A stretch of DNA of 64,000 nucleotides from Hydrogenophaga sp. 2FB. GTDB lineage: Bacteria; Pseudomonadota; Gammaproteobacteria; Burkholderiales; Burkholderiaceae_C. The position numbers and the translations under genes were made by a program. Each line of letters opens with the position of its first letter. The stretch's first letter is position 1. Below the pieces are notes generated by a model. The model had not been told where the DNA came from and ran no database searches. It saw only the letters and a list, made by a program, of their open reading frames with translations. Positions 36,333 through 45,193 of this stretch are shown piece after piece. The DNA is taken from positions 29,246 through 93,245 of the forward strand of contig NZ_SCML01000025.1 in the NCBI RefSeq assembly GCF_005503365.1, given 5' to 3'.

Positions 36333-37832
36333 ATGTTGCTCGCCACTGAACCGATGGCTGCTGATGGGCCGCCGTACCTGCGCTCGAACGCGGCCAAAAA
36401 ACTGTATATCAATGGGCAGTGGACGGAGGCCTTGTCGGGTCTGACCTTCGCGACCGATAACCCCGCCAACGCGCAAGTGATTGCGCACGTGGCGCAAGGC
36501 GATGCGCAAGACGTGGATCTGGCGGTGAAGGCCGCGCGAGCCGCGCTGGAGGGACCATGGCGCAAGTTCAAGCCGTCCGACCGCCAAATGCTGTTGTTGC
36601 GCCTGGCCGATCTGATCGAGCAGCACTACGACGAACTGGCCATGATCGAAACCCTGGACATGGGCAACCCGATCACGCGCAGTCTGGCCGGCAAACGCCG
36701 CGTCCTGGGGCTGGTTCGTTTCTATGCCGGGCTGGCCACCACCATCCACGGTCAGACCATCGAAAATTCCATTCCGGGCACGGTGTTTTCGTACACGGTC
36801 AAGGAGCCCATTGGCGTGGTCGCAGCCATCACGCCCTGGAACAGTCCCCTGAGCCAGGCCGTGTGGAAGATCGCACCGGCCTTGGCCGCCGGTTGCACGG
36901 TGGTGCTGAAACCCGCCGAGCAAGCGTGCCTGTCCATCCTGCGACTGGCCGAACTGATACAGGAAGCCGGTGTGCCGCCTGGCGTGGTGAACGTGGTCAC
37001 AGGACTGGCGGCTGCGGGGGCTGCTCTGGTTGCACACCCCGGTGTGGACAAAGTGGCCTTCACGGGTTCCACCGCGACGGGCCAGGCCATCATCCGTGCA
37101 TCGGCGGGGACGGTGAAGCGCCTGTCTCTCGAACTGGGTGGCAAGTCACCTGACATTGTGTTTGCCGACGCGGACCTGGACGCCGCGGTCGCGGGCGCAG
37201 CGGGCGCTGTGTTCACCAACAGCGGGCAGCTTTGCATTGCAGGCTCCAGGCTGTTTGTCGAGCGCAGTATTCATGACGAGTTTGTTTACCGTGTGGCGGA
37301 GCTGGGCCGGCAGATGCGATTGGGTTCGCCACTGGATCCGTCTACCCAGCTTGGCCCGTTGGCCAACGCGGCGCAACTGGATCGCGTGGTGGGCTTCATG
37401 GACAGCGGAAAGCGTGGGGGAGCGACTGCTCTCACAGGCGGCGGCCGAGCGATGGACGCCGACCTCGCGCAGGGCTACTACGTGCCGCCCACGGTGTTCA
37501 GTGGTGTGGATGACCAGATGGAGATAGCCCGCGAGGAAATCTTCGGACCCGTCATCAGCGCGATGCCCTTTGACACGGAAGACGAGGTCGTTCGCCGCGC
37601 CAACGACACGCCGTACGGTCTGGGCAGCGGCGTGTGGACTCGGGACGTCGCGCGTGCCCACCGCATGGTGGGTGCGCTCAAGGCGGGCACCGTGTGGGTG
37701 AACTGTTACTTGCCCATGGATCCCGCAGTCCCGTTTGGCGGCTACAAGATGAGTGGTTATGGCCGCGAGTCAGGCGTCGACCACCTGGACCAGTACCTCA
37801 ACGTGAAATCGGTCTTGCTGCAGACCGCTTGA
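36333..37832 (+). CDS. Aldehyde dehydrogenase
   Basis: NAD(P)-dependent dehydrogenase of 499 residues. AAITPWNSPLSQAVWKIAPA and LKPAEQACLS bind the cofactor, the general base is in SLELGGKSPDIVFADADL (near residue 265), and the catalytic cysteine is in NSGQLCIAGSRLFV (near 300). The region following it, EIFGPVISAMPFD, is canonical. GAGGAGAAACC precedes ATG 36333. It probably completes the TRAP operon and oxidises an aldehyde derived from the imported substrate. The substrate class cannot be set from sequence. Confidence 0.93.
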   Translation: MLLATEPMAADGPPYLRSNAAKKLYINGQWTEALSGLTFATDNPANAQVIAHVAQGDAQDVDLAVKAARAALEGPWRKFKPSDRQMLLLRLADLIEQHYDELAMIETLDMGNPITRSLAGKRRVLGLVRFYAGLATTIHGQTIENSIPGTVFSYTVKEPIGVVAAITPWNSPLSQAVWKIAPALAAGCTVVLKPAEQACLSILRLAELIQEAGVPPGVVNVVTGLAAAGAALVAHPGVDKVAFTGSTATGQAIIRASAGTVKRLSLELGGKSPDIVFADADLDAAVAGAAGAVFTNSGQLCIAGSRLFVERSIHDEFVYRVAELGRQMRLGSPLDPSTQLGPLANAAQLDRVVGFMDSGKRGGATALTGGGRAMDADLAQGYYVPPTVFSGVDDQMEIAREEIFGPVISAMPFDTEDEVVRRANDTPYGLGSGVWTRDVARAHRMVGALKAGTVWVNCYLPMDPAVPFGGYKMSGYGRESGVDHLDQYLNVKSVLLQTA

Positions 37833-37850
37833 CGCAGCACGGGGACCCGT

Positions 37851-38687
37851 TCACTTTCCCTGGGCGATCACGCCCAGGTCTTTCCAGAACGCATGTGCCG
37901 GCTCGCGCCAGCGCTGGCGCAGTTCATTGAGGCGCGTCGTCACGCGTGTGCCGACCCAATCGGGGGGCAGCAACGCACGAGGGAGCCCGGGGTCGACTGC
38001 GGGCAAGCGCTGGATGGCGTTCACCAGTTGCGCGTGCGCCTGAAAGTGGCTCTCGGCGCTGCGCGGGCGCAGCGATCCGAAGCGCGATTCGAGTTCGAGA
38101 TAGTGCGCAGCCAGCGCGGACACGTCCCAGGCCTTCTGCACCAGTGCCTCCTGTGGAATGCCGATGTCGAGCGAGCGCGCCTGGAAGGCCAGCGTGTCGT
38201 CTTCCAGCTCCAGTTCCTGCAGCCGCCTGGCGACGGCGGCGGCGCGGTCCTGGTGTGGGCAGATCCACAGGCCCGGCGTTGGTGAGCCAAAGCCCATCCA
38301 GTGCAGCAGGCGGTACAGGCGCAAGCGGTCGGCGCGGCGCGCTTCGGGCAGGGTGACGTGCAGCAGCAACCAGCCACCGTTCCATTCCTCGGCGTTTTGG
38401 AACAGCCCGAGCACGCGGCGCGATCCATCGCCGATGAGCTGCTTGCCGCCCGCGGAGAGCGACCACCAGGCCTGCCGGCCCTCTTTGCCACCCTCGATCC
38501 AGCCCGCGGCACTGGCCCGCGCCAAGGCCTGCCGCGCGGCCTTCTCCGCGATATCGACCAACGCGAAAGCCTGCAGCAGTGACTGGGTCCAGACCGGTTC
38601 GTTGGAGGGGTAGACGTATTCGCCGAGCAGTGTGAGCAGCAGCGATCTGGCGCTGGCGCTGGGGGCGGGAGGAGGGCTGGCGCTCAT
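37851..38687 (-). CDS. PaaX-family transcriptional regulator
   Basis: Regulator of 278 residues. The N-terminal winged helix (ARSLLLTLLGEYVYPSNEPVW, then AFALVDIAEKAARQALARAS) and a central PaaX region (WNGGWLLLHVTLPEARRADR, LLHWMGFGSPTPGLWICPH) match the phenylacetyl-CoA-responsive repressor family. ATG 38687 starts just before the HTH. It is divergent from the GntR gene by 127 bases and convergent with the ALDH gene. PaaX proteins sense aryl- or acyl-CoA esters, which suits the CoA ligase nearby. Confidence 0.85.
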   Translation of the reverse strand: MSASPPPAPSASARSLLLTLLGEYVYPSNEPVWTQSLLQAFALVDIAEKAARQALARASAAGWIEGGKEGRQAWWSLSAGGKQLIGDGSRRVLGLFQNAEEWNGGWLLLHVTLPEARRADRLRLYRLLHWMGFGSPTPGLWICPHQDRAAAVARRLQELELEDDTLAFQARSLDIGIPQEALVQKAWDVSALAAHYLELESRFGSLRPRSAESHFQAHAQLVNAIQRLPAVDPGLPRALLPPDWVGTRVTTRLNELRQRWREPAHAFWKDLGVIAQGK

Positions 38688-38814
38688 GCTGTCATGGCAC
38701 AACGCAAGCGGCTTGCATCGGCTCGAAGATGGAAATGGATGACCATATGACATGATACTGATGGCCTGTGCAGCGGCGTCCCGCTGTTCCATTCATCGCA
38801 CCTTCTCCTCCTCC

Positions 38815-39585
38815 ATGGCGTCTTCCAGCGAACCCAGCAAAACCCCTCCGGCCCGCAAGTCGCGCCGGGTCGCGTTCAAGCCTGTCAACAGCACCCGCCC
38901 GGCGGAAGCGATCCAGGCACAGATTCGCAAGCTCCTGGCCTCGCACAAGCTCAAGACGGGCGACCGCCTGCCCACCGAACGCGAGCTGGCCGAGCAGTTC
39001 GCGGTCAGCCGCAACACGGTGCGCCAGGCCATCCGTTCGTTGGCCGATGGGGGTTTGCTGGAAGTGAAGAAGGGCGCCACCGGCGGCGCGTTCATCCGCG
39101 GAGGTGGTGGCGATGCGGTGCGCGCCGGCATGATCGACCTGTATTCGCTGGGCACCATCCAGCCGGCCCACCTGACCGAAACGCGCTTGCTGATCGGCGT
39201 GGAAGTGGTTCGCCTGGCGTGTGAGCGCGGCAGTGAAGAGGAACTGCAGGAACTCGAGGCGAATGTGGCGCAGGCCGAGGCGGCCGCGAAGGCAGGCGAT
39301 GCCCCGCGCCGCACCGGCATCAACCTGGAGTTCTACCGCATCCTCGCGCGCATGACGCAGAACCCGTTGCTGGAGATCGTCACAGACGCGGTGATGGCCA
39401 TCACGTCGCAGTTCGTGGAAGACTTCCTGCGCACGTCCAACATCACGGTGATGCCGTTTCGCCGCGAGCTGCTCAAGGTGCTGCGCCGGCGCGATGGCGA
39501 GGCGGCGGCCGATCTCATGCGCGATCACCTGCTGAAGCTGCAGAAGATCTATCTGGATGAAGTGGCCGTGCGCCAGCGCAAGTAG
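38815..39585 (+). CDS. GntR-family regulator (FadR/FCD subfamily)
   Basis: DNA-binding regulator of 256 residues. The N-terminal winged helix (RPAEAIQAQIRKLLASHKLK, TGDRLPTERELAEQFAVSRN, TVRQAIRSLADGGLLEVKKG) sits at about residues 25-95. An all-helical FCD ligand domain follows (LTETRLLIGVEVVRLACERG, EFYRILARMTQNPLLEIVTD). ATG 38815 was chosen; an earlier in-frame ATG at 38752 lies in the promoter region. It sits between two promoters that share the palindrome TGGGTCACCCA, and is the best candidate for binding them. The ligand is probably a carboxylic acid. Confidence 0.9.
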   Translation: MASSSEPSKTPPARKSRRVAFKPVNSTRPAEAIQAQIRKLLASHKLKTGDRLPTERELAEQFAVSRNTVRQAIRSLADGGLLEVKKGATGGAFIRGGGGDAVRAGMIDLYSLGTIQPAHLTETRLLIGVEVVRLACERGSEEELQELEANVAQAEAAAKAGDAPRRTGINLEFYRILARMTQNPLLEIVTDAVMAITSQFVEDFLRTSNITVMPFRRELLKVLRRRDGEAAADLMRDHLLKLQKIYLDEVAVRQRK

Positions 39586-39655
39586 CCACACGGTGGGGTG
39601 CACCTACCGATACACCTGGGAAAACACCTGCTGCGCCAGTGGCCATGACGTGCCG

Positions 39656-39699
39656 TTGACGCGCAGGTTTTTTTGTCGCAGAATTCAATGGGTGACCCA
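39656..39699 (+). promoter_or_regulatory. Promoter and operator of the CrtC-like/kinase operon
   Basis: TTGACG (39656-39661), a 17-base spacer and CAGAAT (39679-39684) form a plausible sigma70 promoter. TGGGTGACCCA (39689-39699) follows at once and is the reverse complement of the operator arm TGGGTCACCCA of the TRAP promoter at 33293. The AT-rich flanks are similar. This predicts control by the same repressor. Confidence 0.65.
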
Positions 39700-39756
39700 A
39701 ATTAAAGCTCTTCTTGTTGCAAAGCGACCACGCAGTGGCGTGGCGAAAGTGAAACG

Positions 39757-40740
39757 ATGATCCAAGCCTCCGATACCGACTTCCATCCGCGCGATCCGAA
39801 CGACCGCATCTGGACCGAGACCACCTACGTCGCCTTCAATGTGCCCGAAGCGGCGCTGCACGGCACGTTGTATGTGCTGGCGCGCCCCAACCTGGGCGTG
39901 GCCATGTCGTCCGTGGTGATCGCGCGTGGCGTGCGCCGCCGTCCGCACGAGGTGGACTTCTGCGACCCGCAGATCCACCTGCCGTGCCCGACGTCGTATG
40001 CCGATTTTTCGCTGGCCAATGGCTTGTCGGTGCAGGCGAAGTCGCTCACCGACTGGCGCTTCCAGTACGAACACAAACTTGGCGCTTGCAGTTTCGATCT
40101 GCAGCTGCGCGGCCTGCACCACCCCTACGACCCGACCGACCCGAAAGAAAACCCCGGAGCCGCAAAGAAGTCGGCGCACACCGACCCGCGTCTGGGCGAT
40201 GCCTGGTCGAACGGCCACTTCGATCTGAAAGGCCAGATCACCGGCACGCTCACCGTGCGGGGCGAGCAGTACGCGGTGAATTGTTATGAAGGCATGGACC
40301 GCAGCTGGGGACCGCGCAACGAAACGCCGGACCGCGCCACCTGCTACATCTCGGTCAACTGTGGCGAAGCCATGTCGATGTGGCTGACCACCATGCTGGA
40401 CGTGTCGCCCGATGGCCATGTGCGCTACGACAAGGTCAACTCCGGTTTCATCGTGGAGCACGGCGCGGTCACACCCGTGGTGGAGGCCACGGTGGAAGCC
40501 GTCACGGTCGACATGCTGGCGATCAGCGACCACATCGTGGCCACCGACGCGCGCGGCCGGCGCCACGAGTTCTTCGGCTCGGCCATCGGCACGCGGCCCA
40601 TGGGTTCGATCAACCCGTCCATCGCCGCCTTCGTCTCCCTGATGCGTTACCAGTACGCCGGCCAGGTGGGCCATGGCGGACACGGCAAGTTGTTCGGTCT
40701 CAACTACCTCGCGCAACGCCTGGCGCGCAACGAATCATGA
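39757..40740 (+). CDS. CrtC/AttH-like (lipocalin-like, DUF7064-type) protein
   Basis: Protein of 327 residues without a signal peptide. I recognise a beta-rich, hydroxyneurosporene-hydratase/AttH-like pattern: ETTYVAFNVPEAALHGTLYV, a central HFDLKGQITGTLTVRG, and the diagnostic GMDRSWGPRNETPD. GSINPSIAAFVSLMRYQYAG closes the protein. Relatives often sit beside APH-fold phosphotransferases in lipid or terpenoid catabolic clusters. It is the first gene of the operon with the kinase, overlapping it by four bases, and follows the shared operator. The reaction is unknown; a hydratase-like or substrate-binding role is possible. Confidence 0.7.
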   Translation: MIQASDTDFHPRDPNDRIWTETTYVAFNVPEAALHGTLYVLARPNLGVAMSSVVIARGVRRRPHEVDFCDPQIHLPCPTSYADFSLANGLSVQAKSLTDWRFQYEHKLGACSFDLQLRGLHHPYDPTDPKENPGAAKKSAHTDPRLGDAWSNGHFDLKGQITGTLTVRGEQYAVNCYEGMDRSWGPRNETPDRATCYISVNCGEAMSMWLTTMLDVSPDGHVRYDKVNSGFIVEHGAVTPVVEATVEAVTVDMLAISDHIVATDARGRRHEFFGSAIGTRPMGSINPSIAAFVSLMRYQYAGQVGHGGHGKLFGLNYLAQRLARNES

Positions 40741-41942
40741 GCAGCGTGGACTTGCGCGACCAACCCACCGAGGCGTTCATCCAGGGCCTGCGTGAGCAGT
40801 TTCCGACCGAGCGCGAAACCGATGAACTGCTGACCCGAAAGATGCAGCGGCGCGCCGGCCCTGCATACCGACAGGTCTCGCTCGACGAGATGGTCGGCTG
40901 GCTCAACGCCATGCTTTCTGAATACATCGAGGGCGCGTTCGAGGTGCACCACCCGCGCTGGCTGACCGGTGGCGCATCCAAGGTGCAGATCGCGTTCGAC
41001 CTGAGCTGGAACGCACCCGGGCGTGGCCCCAGTCGCGACAAGCTGGTCGTGCGCATGGACCCCTCCGAAGCGTCCAACACCACCAGCCGAGTGCGCGAAG
41101 TGGAACTGCTCGACGCCTTCGAAGACGTGCTGCCGGTGCCCAAGGTGTTCTGGCTCGACCGCGAGTCGCGCTGGTTTCCCGAACCCGCCATCGTCTACAC
41201 CTTCGTGCCCGGCGTGGCCAAACCGCGCAACGGCAGTGCCGGCCAGGTGGTGGGCCTGGGCACCAACTTCGGCCCGCAGCTGCGCGAGCAACTCGCGCCG
41301 CAGTTTCTGCAACACCTGGCGACCATCCACACCGCCGACGTGGGGCGCATGCGCTTCACCAGCATGGACGTTCCGCCCACGGGCAACACCGACTGCGCGC
41401 AGTGGCAACTGAACCGCGCGCGCCGTGTCTGGGAAGAAGACCGCGGCGAAGACTTCCCGCTGATGGACGTGGCGGCCAACTGGCTGCAACGCAACCTGCC
41501 CACGCTGGATCGTGTGAGCGTGGTGCATGGCGACTACCGCAGCGGCAACTTTCTGTTCGACGAAGCCGAGGGCCGCATCACCGCCTGGCTCGACTGGGAG
41601 CGCGGCCACCTCGGCGACCGGCACCGCGACCTGGCCTGGATGACGCAGCGCGAAAAAGGCCACCTCGCGGAAGACGGCAAGACCTACCTGGTTTGCGGCC
41701 TGATTCCGATGGCGAGCTTCTACCAGCGCTACCAGGAAGCCTCGGGCCTGACGGTCGACATGGAGCGTCTGCGCTGGTACCAGGTGCTCAACTGCTTCCA
41801 GGTGATCACCACCACGATGGCAACGATGTATCGGGTCGCCAAGCTCGGCAAGTCGCACCAGGACATTCTGCTGGCGCGGCTCAAGGCCATTGCGCCGGTG
41901 GGCGCCCACGAACTCGCCGAACTGTTGAAGGAGGTGCTCTGA
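40737..41942 (+). CDS. APH-fold phosphotransferase (ACAD10/LvaA-like kinase)
   Basis: Predicted small-molecule kinase of 401 residues. The C-lobe carries the catalytic loop VVHGDYRSGNFLFDE (Brenner motif H-G-D-x4-N, near residue 262) and the metal-binding AWLDWERGHLGDRHRDLAWM. PKVFWLDRESRWFPEPAIVY and YTFVPGVAKP match the phosphotransferases related to human ACAD10/11 and Pseudomonas LvaA, which phosphorylate hydroxyacyl-CoA before dehydration. Drug-resistance activity is unlikely in this context. It overlaps the upstream gene (ATGA) and the downstream small gene (TGATG). Confidence 0.85.
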   Translation: MSSVDLRDQPTEAFIQGLREQFPTERETDELLTRKMQRRAGPAYRQVSLDEMVGWLNAMLSEYIEGAFEVHHPRWLTGGASKVQIAFDLSWNAPGRGPSRDKLVVRMDPSEASNTTSRVREVELLDAFEDVLPVPKVFWLDRESRWFPEPAIVYTFVPGVAKPRNGSAGQVVGLGTNFGPQLREQLAPQFLQHLATIHTADVGRMRFTSMDVPPTGNTDCAQWQLNRARRVWEEDRGEDFPLMDVAANWLQRNLPTLDRVSVVHGDYRSGNFLFDEAEGRITAWLDWERGHLGDRHRDLAWMTQREKGHLAEDGKTYLVCGLIPMASFYQRYQEASGLTVDMERLRWYQVLNCFQVITTTMATMYRVAKLGKSHQDILLARLKAIAPVGAHELAELLKEVL

Positions 41943-42424
41943 TGGACCATACCGATGTGGGCCTGCGGTCCGCGATCCGGGCGCTGAACGACGTGGTCGC
42001 GCCAGTGGTGGGCAAGGAACACGCGCAGGCGCACGACCAGCTGCGGCTGACCACCGACTACCTTGCCTTCGTGATCGAGCGTTTGCCGCACCTCCACCAG
42101 CGCGACCGCTTTGAGCTCTCGCACTACCTGGCTATGGCGCGGGATGTGCACGCGGCGCTGCCCGTGTCCTCCGCGCCGGCGTTGGCGGCGGCGATGGACG
42201 CGGCACAACAGATGCTGGAGCGCGCCGGCCCATCCACCGCCGCGGTGCGGCAGGCCACGGCCGACCTGAGTGCTGCCGTGTCGGCGGTGCAGCGCGAGGT
42301 CGAGCGCGCCGTGCTGCATGCCAGCGAGCAACGCATCGCGTTCGAGCGCGCCTGGTACTTGCCCCTGGGGCTGGATCCGGATCCGCACGACGTGCAACCG
42401 CTGGCAGTGTTCCTGCCCGCGTGA
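41942..42424 (+). CDS. Small helical protein, possible LvaB/DUF6285-like kinase partner
   Basis: Protein of 160 residues, mostly helical, with RSAIRALNDVVAPVVGKEHA near the start and DYLAFVIERLPHLHQRDRFE after it. A second helical half is rich in Ala/Glu/Val, followed by a Trp-Tyr-Leu-Pro turn and a proline-rich tail. It overlaps the kinase stop by one base. LvaB, a small protein needed by the LvaA kinase, occupies the same position in levulinate operons, and the first helices resemble that DUF6285 group. The likeness is positional and weak in sequence, so the role is inferred. Confidence 0.5.
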   Translation: MDHTDVGLRSAIRALNDVVAPVVGKEHAQAHDQLRLTTDYLAFVIERLPHLHQRDRFELSHYLAMARDVHAALPVSSAPALAAAMDAAQQMLERAGPSTAAVRQATADLSAAVSAVQREVERAVLHASEQRIAFERAWYLPLGLDPDPHDVQPLAVFLPA

Positions 42425-42456
42425 CAACACCGCAAGAGAAACCCAGGAGACAAACC

Positions 42457-43413
42457 ATGAAACTCATCCAGCTGGCCAGCATCGTCGGCCTGTCACTCAC
42501 GCTGGCGACACCGCTCGCCGTTCACGCCCAGCCCGGCGAAGTGATGCTGGTCGTGCCGCACGCGGCGGGCACCGGCGTGGATGCCGTGGCGCGCAGCTTC
42601 TCGCCCGCACTGCAAACCACGCTGAAGGTGCCGGTGGTGGTGGACAACCGGGTCGGTGCCAACGGGGCGATCGGCTCGGCCAGCGTGGCGCGCGCCAAAC
42701 CCGATGGTGCGGTGCTCATGCTCAACGCCAACCCGCCCTTCGTGACCTTTCCGCTCACGCAGAGCCCGCCGCTGTACGACGCGGTGAAGGACTTCACGCC
42801 GATCGCCAAGGTCGGCTCGGTGCCCATGGTGCTGGTGGTGTCGTCGCAGAGCGAGATCAAAACCTTCGACCAGTTCATCACCTTCGTCAAGGCCAACCCC
42901 GCCAAGGCGCAGTACGCGTCTCCGGGCGTCGGCTCAGCGGGCTACCTGGCCATGGAGCGCCTGAAGACGACCAAGGGCGTGAACATGGACGAGGTGCTGT
43001 ACAAGTCCACGCCGCAGTCGCTGGTGGACGTGGCGGGTGGGCACATCCTTTCGGCCTTCGCTTCGTTGCCGGCGGTGACCACGCTGGTCGAATCGGGCAA
43101 GCTGCGTGCCCTGGCCGTGGGCTCGGGTGTGCGCGTCGACCTGATGCCCAACGTGCCCACGCTGGCCGAGCTCACCGGCGACAAGGACTTCAACGCCAGT
43201 GTCTGGTACGGCTTTCTCGGGCCGGCAGGCATGCCGCAAGCCACGGTGGACCGGCTGTACGACGGCATCGCCACCGCCTTGCGCAGCGACGCGGTGCAGC
43301 AGTCGCTCAAAGGGCAGGGCATCCTGCCCGGCATCCAGGCGCCGAAGGACTTCCAGCGGTCGCTGGCGCAGGACCAGGAGAGCGCGCGCCAGGCCATGAA
43401 GATCGCGCGTTGA
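42457..43413 (+). CDS. Bug-family (TTT) periplasmic substrate-binding protein
   Basis: Solute receptor of 318 residues with a signal peptide (MKLIQLASIVGLSLTLATPL, cleavage near AVHAQP). VMLVVPHAAGTGVDAVARSF, VDNRVGANGAIGSASVARAK and KPDGAVLMLNANPP follow, and a later YASPGVGSAGYLAMERL is Bug-like. CAGGAGACAAACC precedes ATG 42457. It is 32 bases after the small helical gene and is one of two Bug receptors flanking the acyl-CoA ligase. The ligand is probably an organic acid of the same pathway. Confidence 0.92.
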   Translation: MKLIQLASIVGLSLTLATPLAVHAQPGEVMLVVPHAAGTGVDAVARSFSPALQTTLKVPVVVDNRVGANGAIGSASVARAKPDGAVLMLNANPPFVTFPLTQSPPLYDAVKDFTPIAKVGSVPMVLVVSSQSEIKTFDQFITFVKANPAKAQYASPGVGSAGYLAMERLKTTKGVNMDEVLYKSTPQSLVDVAGGHILSAFASLPAVTTLVESGKLRALAVGSGVRVDLMPNVPTLAELTGDKDFNASVWYGFLGPAGMPQATVDRLYDGIATALRSDAVQQSLKGQGILPGIQAPKDFQRSLAQDQESARQAMKIAR

Positions 43414-43501
43414 TCGATTGCAAGGAACCGAGTGTTCAAGACCACCCGCCGAAGTTCCCAAGTCGCTTGCGATCTCCGACCCATTCCCCATCCGTATACG
43501 T

Positions 43502-45157
43502 ATGCCGACTGACACGCGTCTGACCCACTCCCACTGGCCGGGCAATTTCGACCAGCCCCTGGTCGACATCACCATCGGCGACCTGTTGCGGCAACTGGCG
43601 CGCGACGTGCCCGACCGCATCGGGTTCGTGGAAGCGCCCCTGCCGCCGCAGTCCACCCGGCGCTGGACCTATGCCGAACTGCTCGTCGCCGCCGAACGCG
43701 CCGCGCGCGCGCTGCTGTGCCACTTCCACCAGGGCGAGAAGGTCGCGGTGTGGGCGCCGAACTGTGCCGAATGGGTGCTGTTGCAACACGGCGCGGCCAT
43801 GGCTGGCCTCGTGCTGGTCACGGTGAACCCGGCCTACCTGGGAGAAGAGGTGCACCACGTGCTGTCCACCTCGGGCGCCGTGGGCCTGTTCCATGCGCGC
43901 GAGCACCGGGGCGTGGCCATGGCGCAAGTGGTGCAGGAACTGCGCGGCCGCCTGCCGGCGATGCGCGAATGCTTCGACCTCGCGCGCTGGGACGCTTTCA
44001 CCGCGCAAGGCCAGCCGGGCATGTCGTTGCCCCATGTATCGCCCACCGACGTGGCGCAGATCCAGTTCACCTCTGGCACCACCGGCAAGCCCAAGGGCGC
44101 GCGGCTGCACCACCGGGGCCTCGTCAACGCATCGCGCTTCGCGGCGCAGCGCGCGACCTTTCCCGAGGGCGGCGTGTGGGCCACGGCGATGCCGCTGTTC
44201 CATGTGGGCGGTAGCGCGGGCAGCCACCTCGGCGCGCTCACGTCGCAGGGTACCTTCGTGCTGCAACCGCAGTTCGACGCAGGTGACATGTTGCGCATCG
44301 TGGAGACCGAACGCGTCAACCACATCCACGGCGTGCCGACCATGGTCATGCGCATGCTTGACCACCCCGACCGCGCGAGCTGCAACCTGAGCAGCCTGCG
44401 CACGCTGATGAGTGGGGGCTCGCTGGTGCCCGACTGGCTGGTGCGCCGCGCACAGGACGAACTGGGCAGCCGCTTCACCATCACCTACGGCCAGACCGAG
44501 GCCAACGGCGTGATCTGCCAGACCTCGCCCGACGACTCGCTGGAACGCCAGACCACCAGCATTGGCCGACCCGCGCTGCGTGCCGAACTCAAGATCGCGG
44601 ACCCGGTCACCGGTGCCATCCGGCCGCTGCACGAACCGGGCGAAATTTGGGTGCGCGGCTACCAGGTCATGCACGGCTACTTCTCGCTGCCGCCGGGTGC
44701 CGAAGACGCCGTGACCGCCGACGGCTGGCTGCGCACCGGCGATGTGGCCGTGATGGACGACGCGGGCTATCTGAGCATCACCGGCCGCCTGAAGGATTGC
44801 ATCATCCGCGGTGGCGAGAACATCTACCCGATGGAAATCGAAGACGTGCTGCGGCAACATGCCGCGGTGGAGGACGTGCAGATCGTCGGGGAGCCCGACG
44901 CCCAGTGGGGCGAGGTGGTCGCGGCCGTGGTCCATCTCCACCCCGAGGTCGAACGCCCCACCGCGCTGGACCTGTACGACCACTGCCGCGCGCGGCTTGC
45001 AGCCTACAAGTTGCCCGTGCGCTGGTACTGCGTGGATGTGTTCCCGACGACGAGCTCGGGAAAGATCCAGAAATACGCACTGCGCGAGCAGATTCAACAG
45101 GGTGTGCTCACACCCGAGCCGTTCGAGAAACCGTCTCGCAAGCCGGTGCAGGCTTGA
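43502..45157 (+). CDS. Acyl-CoA synthetase (AMP-forming, FadD/ACSM-like)
   Basis: Adenylate-forming ligase of 551 residues. The P-loop is IQFTSGTTGKPKGARLHH near residue 190, ITYGQTEANGVICQTSP is the A5 motif, then GWLRTGDVAVMDDAGYLSIT, GRLKDCIIRGGENIYPMEIE, and SSGKIQKYALRE with the catalytic lysine. ATG 43502 fits the family; an in-frame extension to 43418 runs over the previous gene's downstream region and lacks a ribosome site. It lies between two Bug receptor genes and probably activates the imported acid. Confidence 0.92.
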   Translation: MPTDTRLTHSHWPGNFDQPLVDITIGDLLRQLARDVPDRIGFVEAPLPPQSTRRWTYAELLVAAERAARALLCHFHQGEKVAVWAPNCAEWVLLQHGAAMAGLVLVTVNPAYLGEEVHHVLSTSGAVGLFHAREHRGVAMAQVVQELRGRLPAMRECFDLARWDAFTAQGQPGMSLPHVSPTDVAQIQFTSGTTGKPKGARLHHRGLVNASRFAAQRATFPEGGVWATAMPLFHVGGSAGSHLGALTSQGTFVLQPQFDAGDMLRIVETERVNHIHGVPTMVMRMLDHPDRASCNLSSLRTLMSGGSLVPDWLVRRAQDELGSRFTITYGQTEANGVICQTSPDDSLERQTTSIGRPALRAELKIADPVTGAIRPLHEPGEIWVRGYQVMHGYFSLPPGAEDAVTADGWLRTGDVAVMDDAGYLSITGRLKDCIIRGGENIYPMEIEDVLRQHAAVEDVQIVGEPDAQWGEVVAAVVHLHPEVERPTALDLYDHCRARLAAYKLPVRWYCVDVFPTTSSGKIQKYALREQIQQGVLTPEPFEKPSRKPVQA

Positions 45158-45193
45158 ACGACACCCACACACACAAGACAGGAGACATCCACC

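Noticed and set aside
40737..41942. Aminoglycoside resistance gene
   Set aside because: The fold is APH-like, but the neighbours are catabolic and the sequence matches the ACAD10/LvaA-type branch by motif context.
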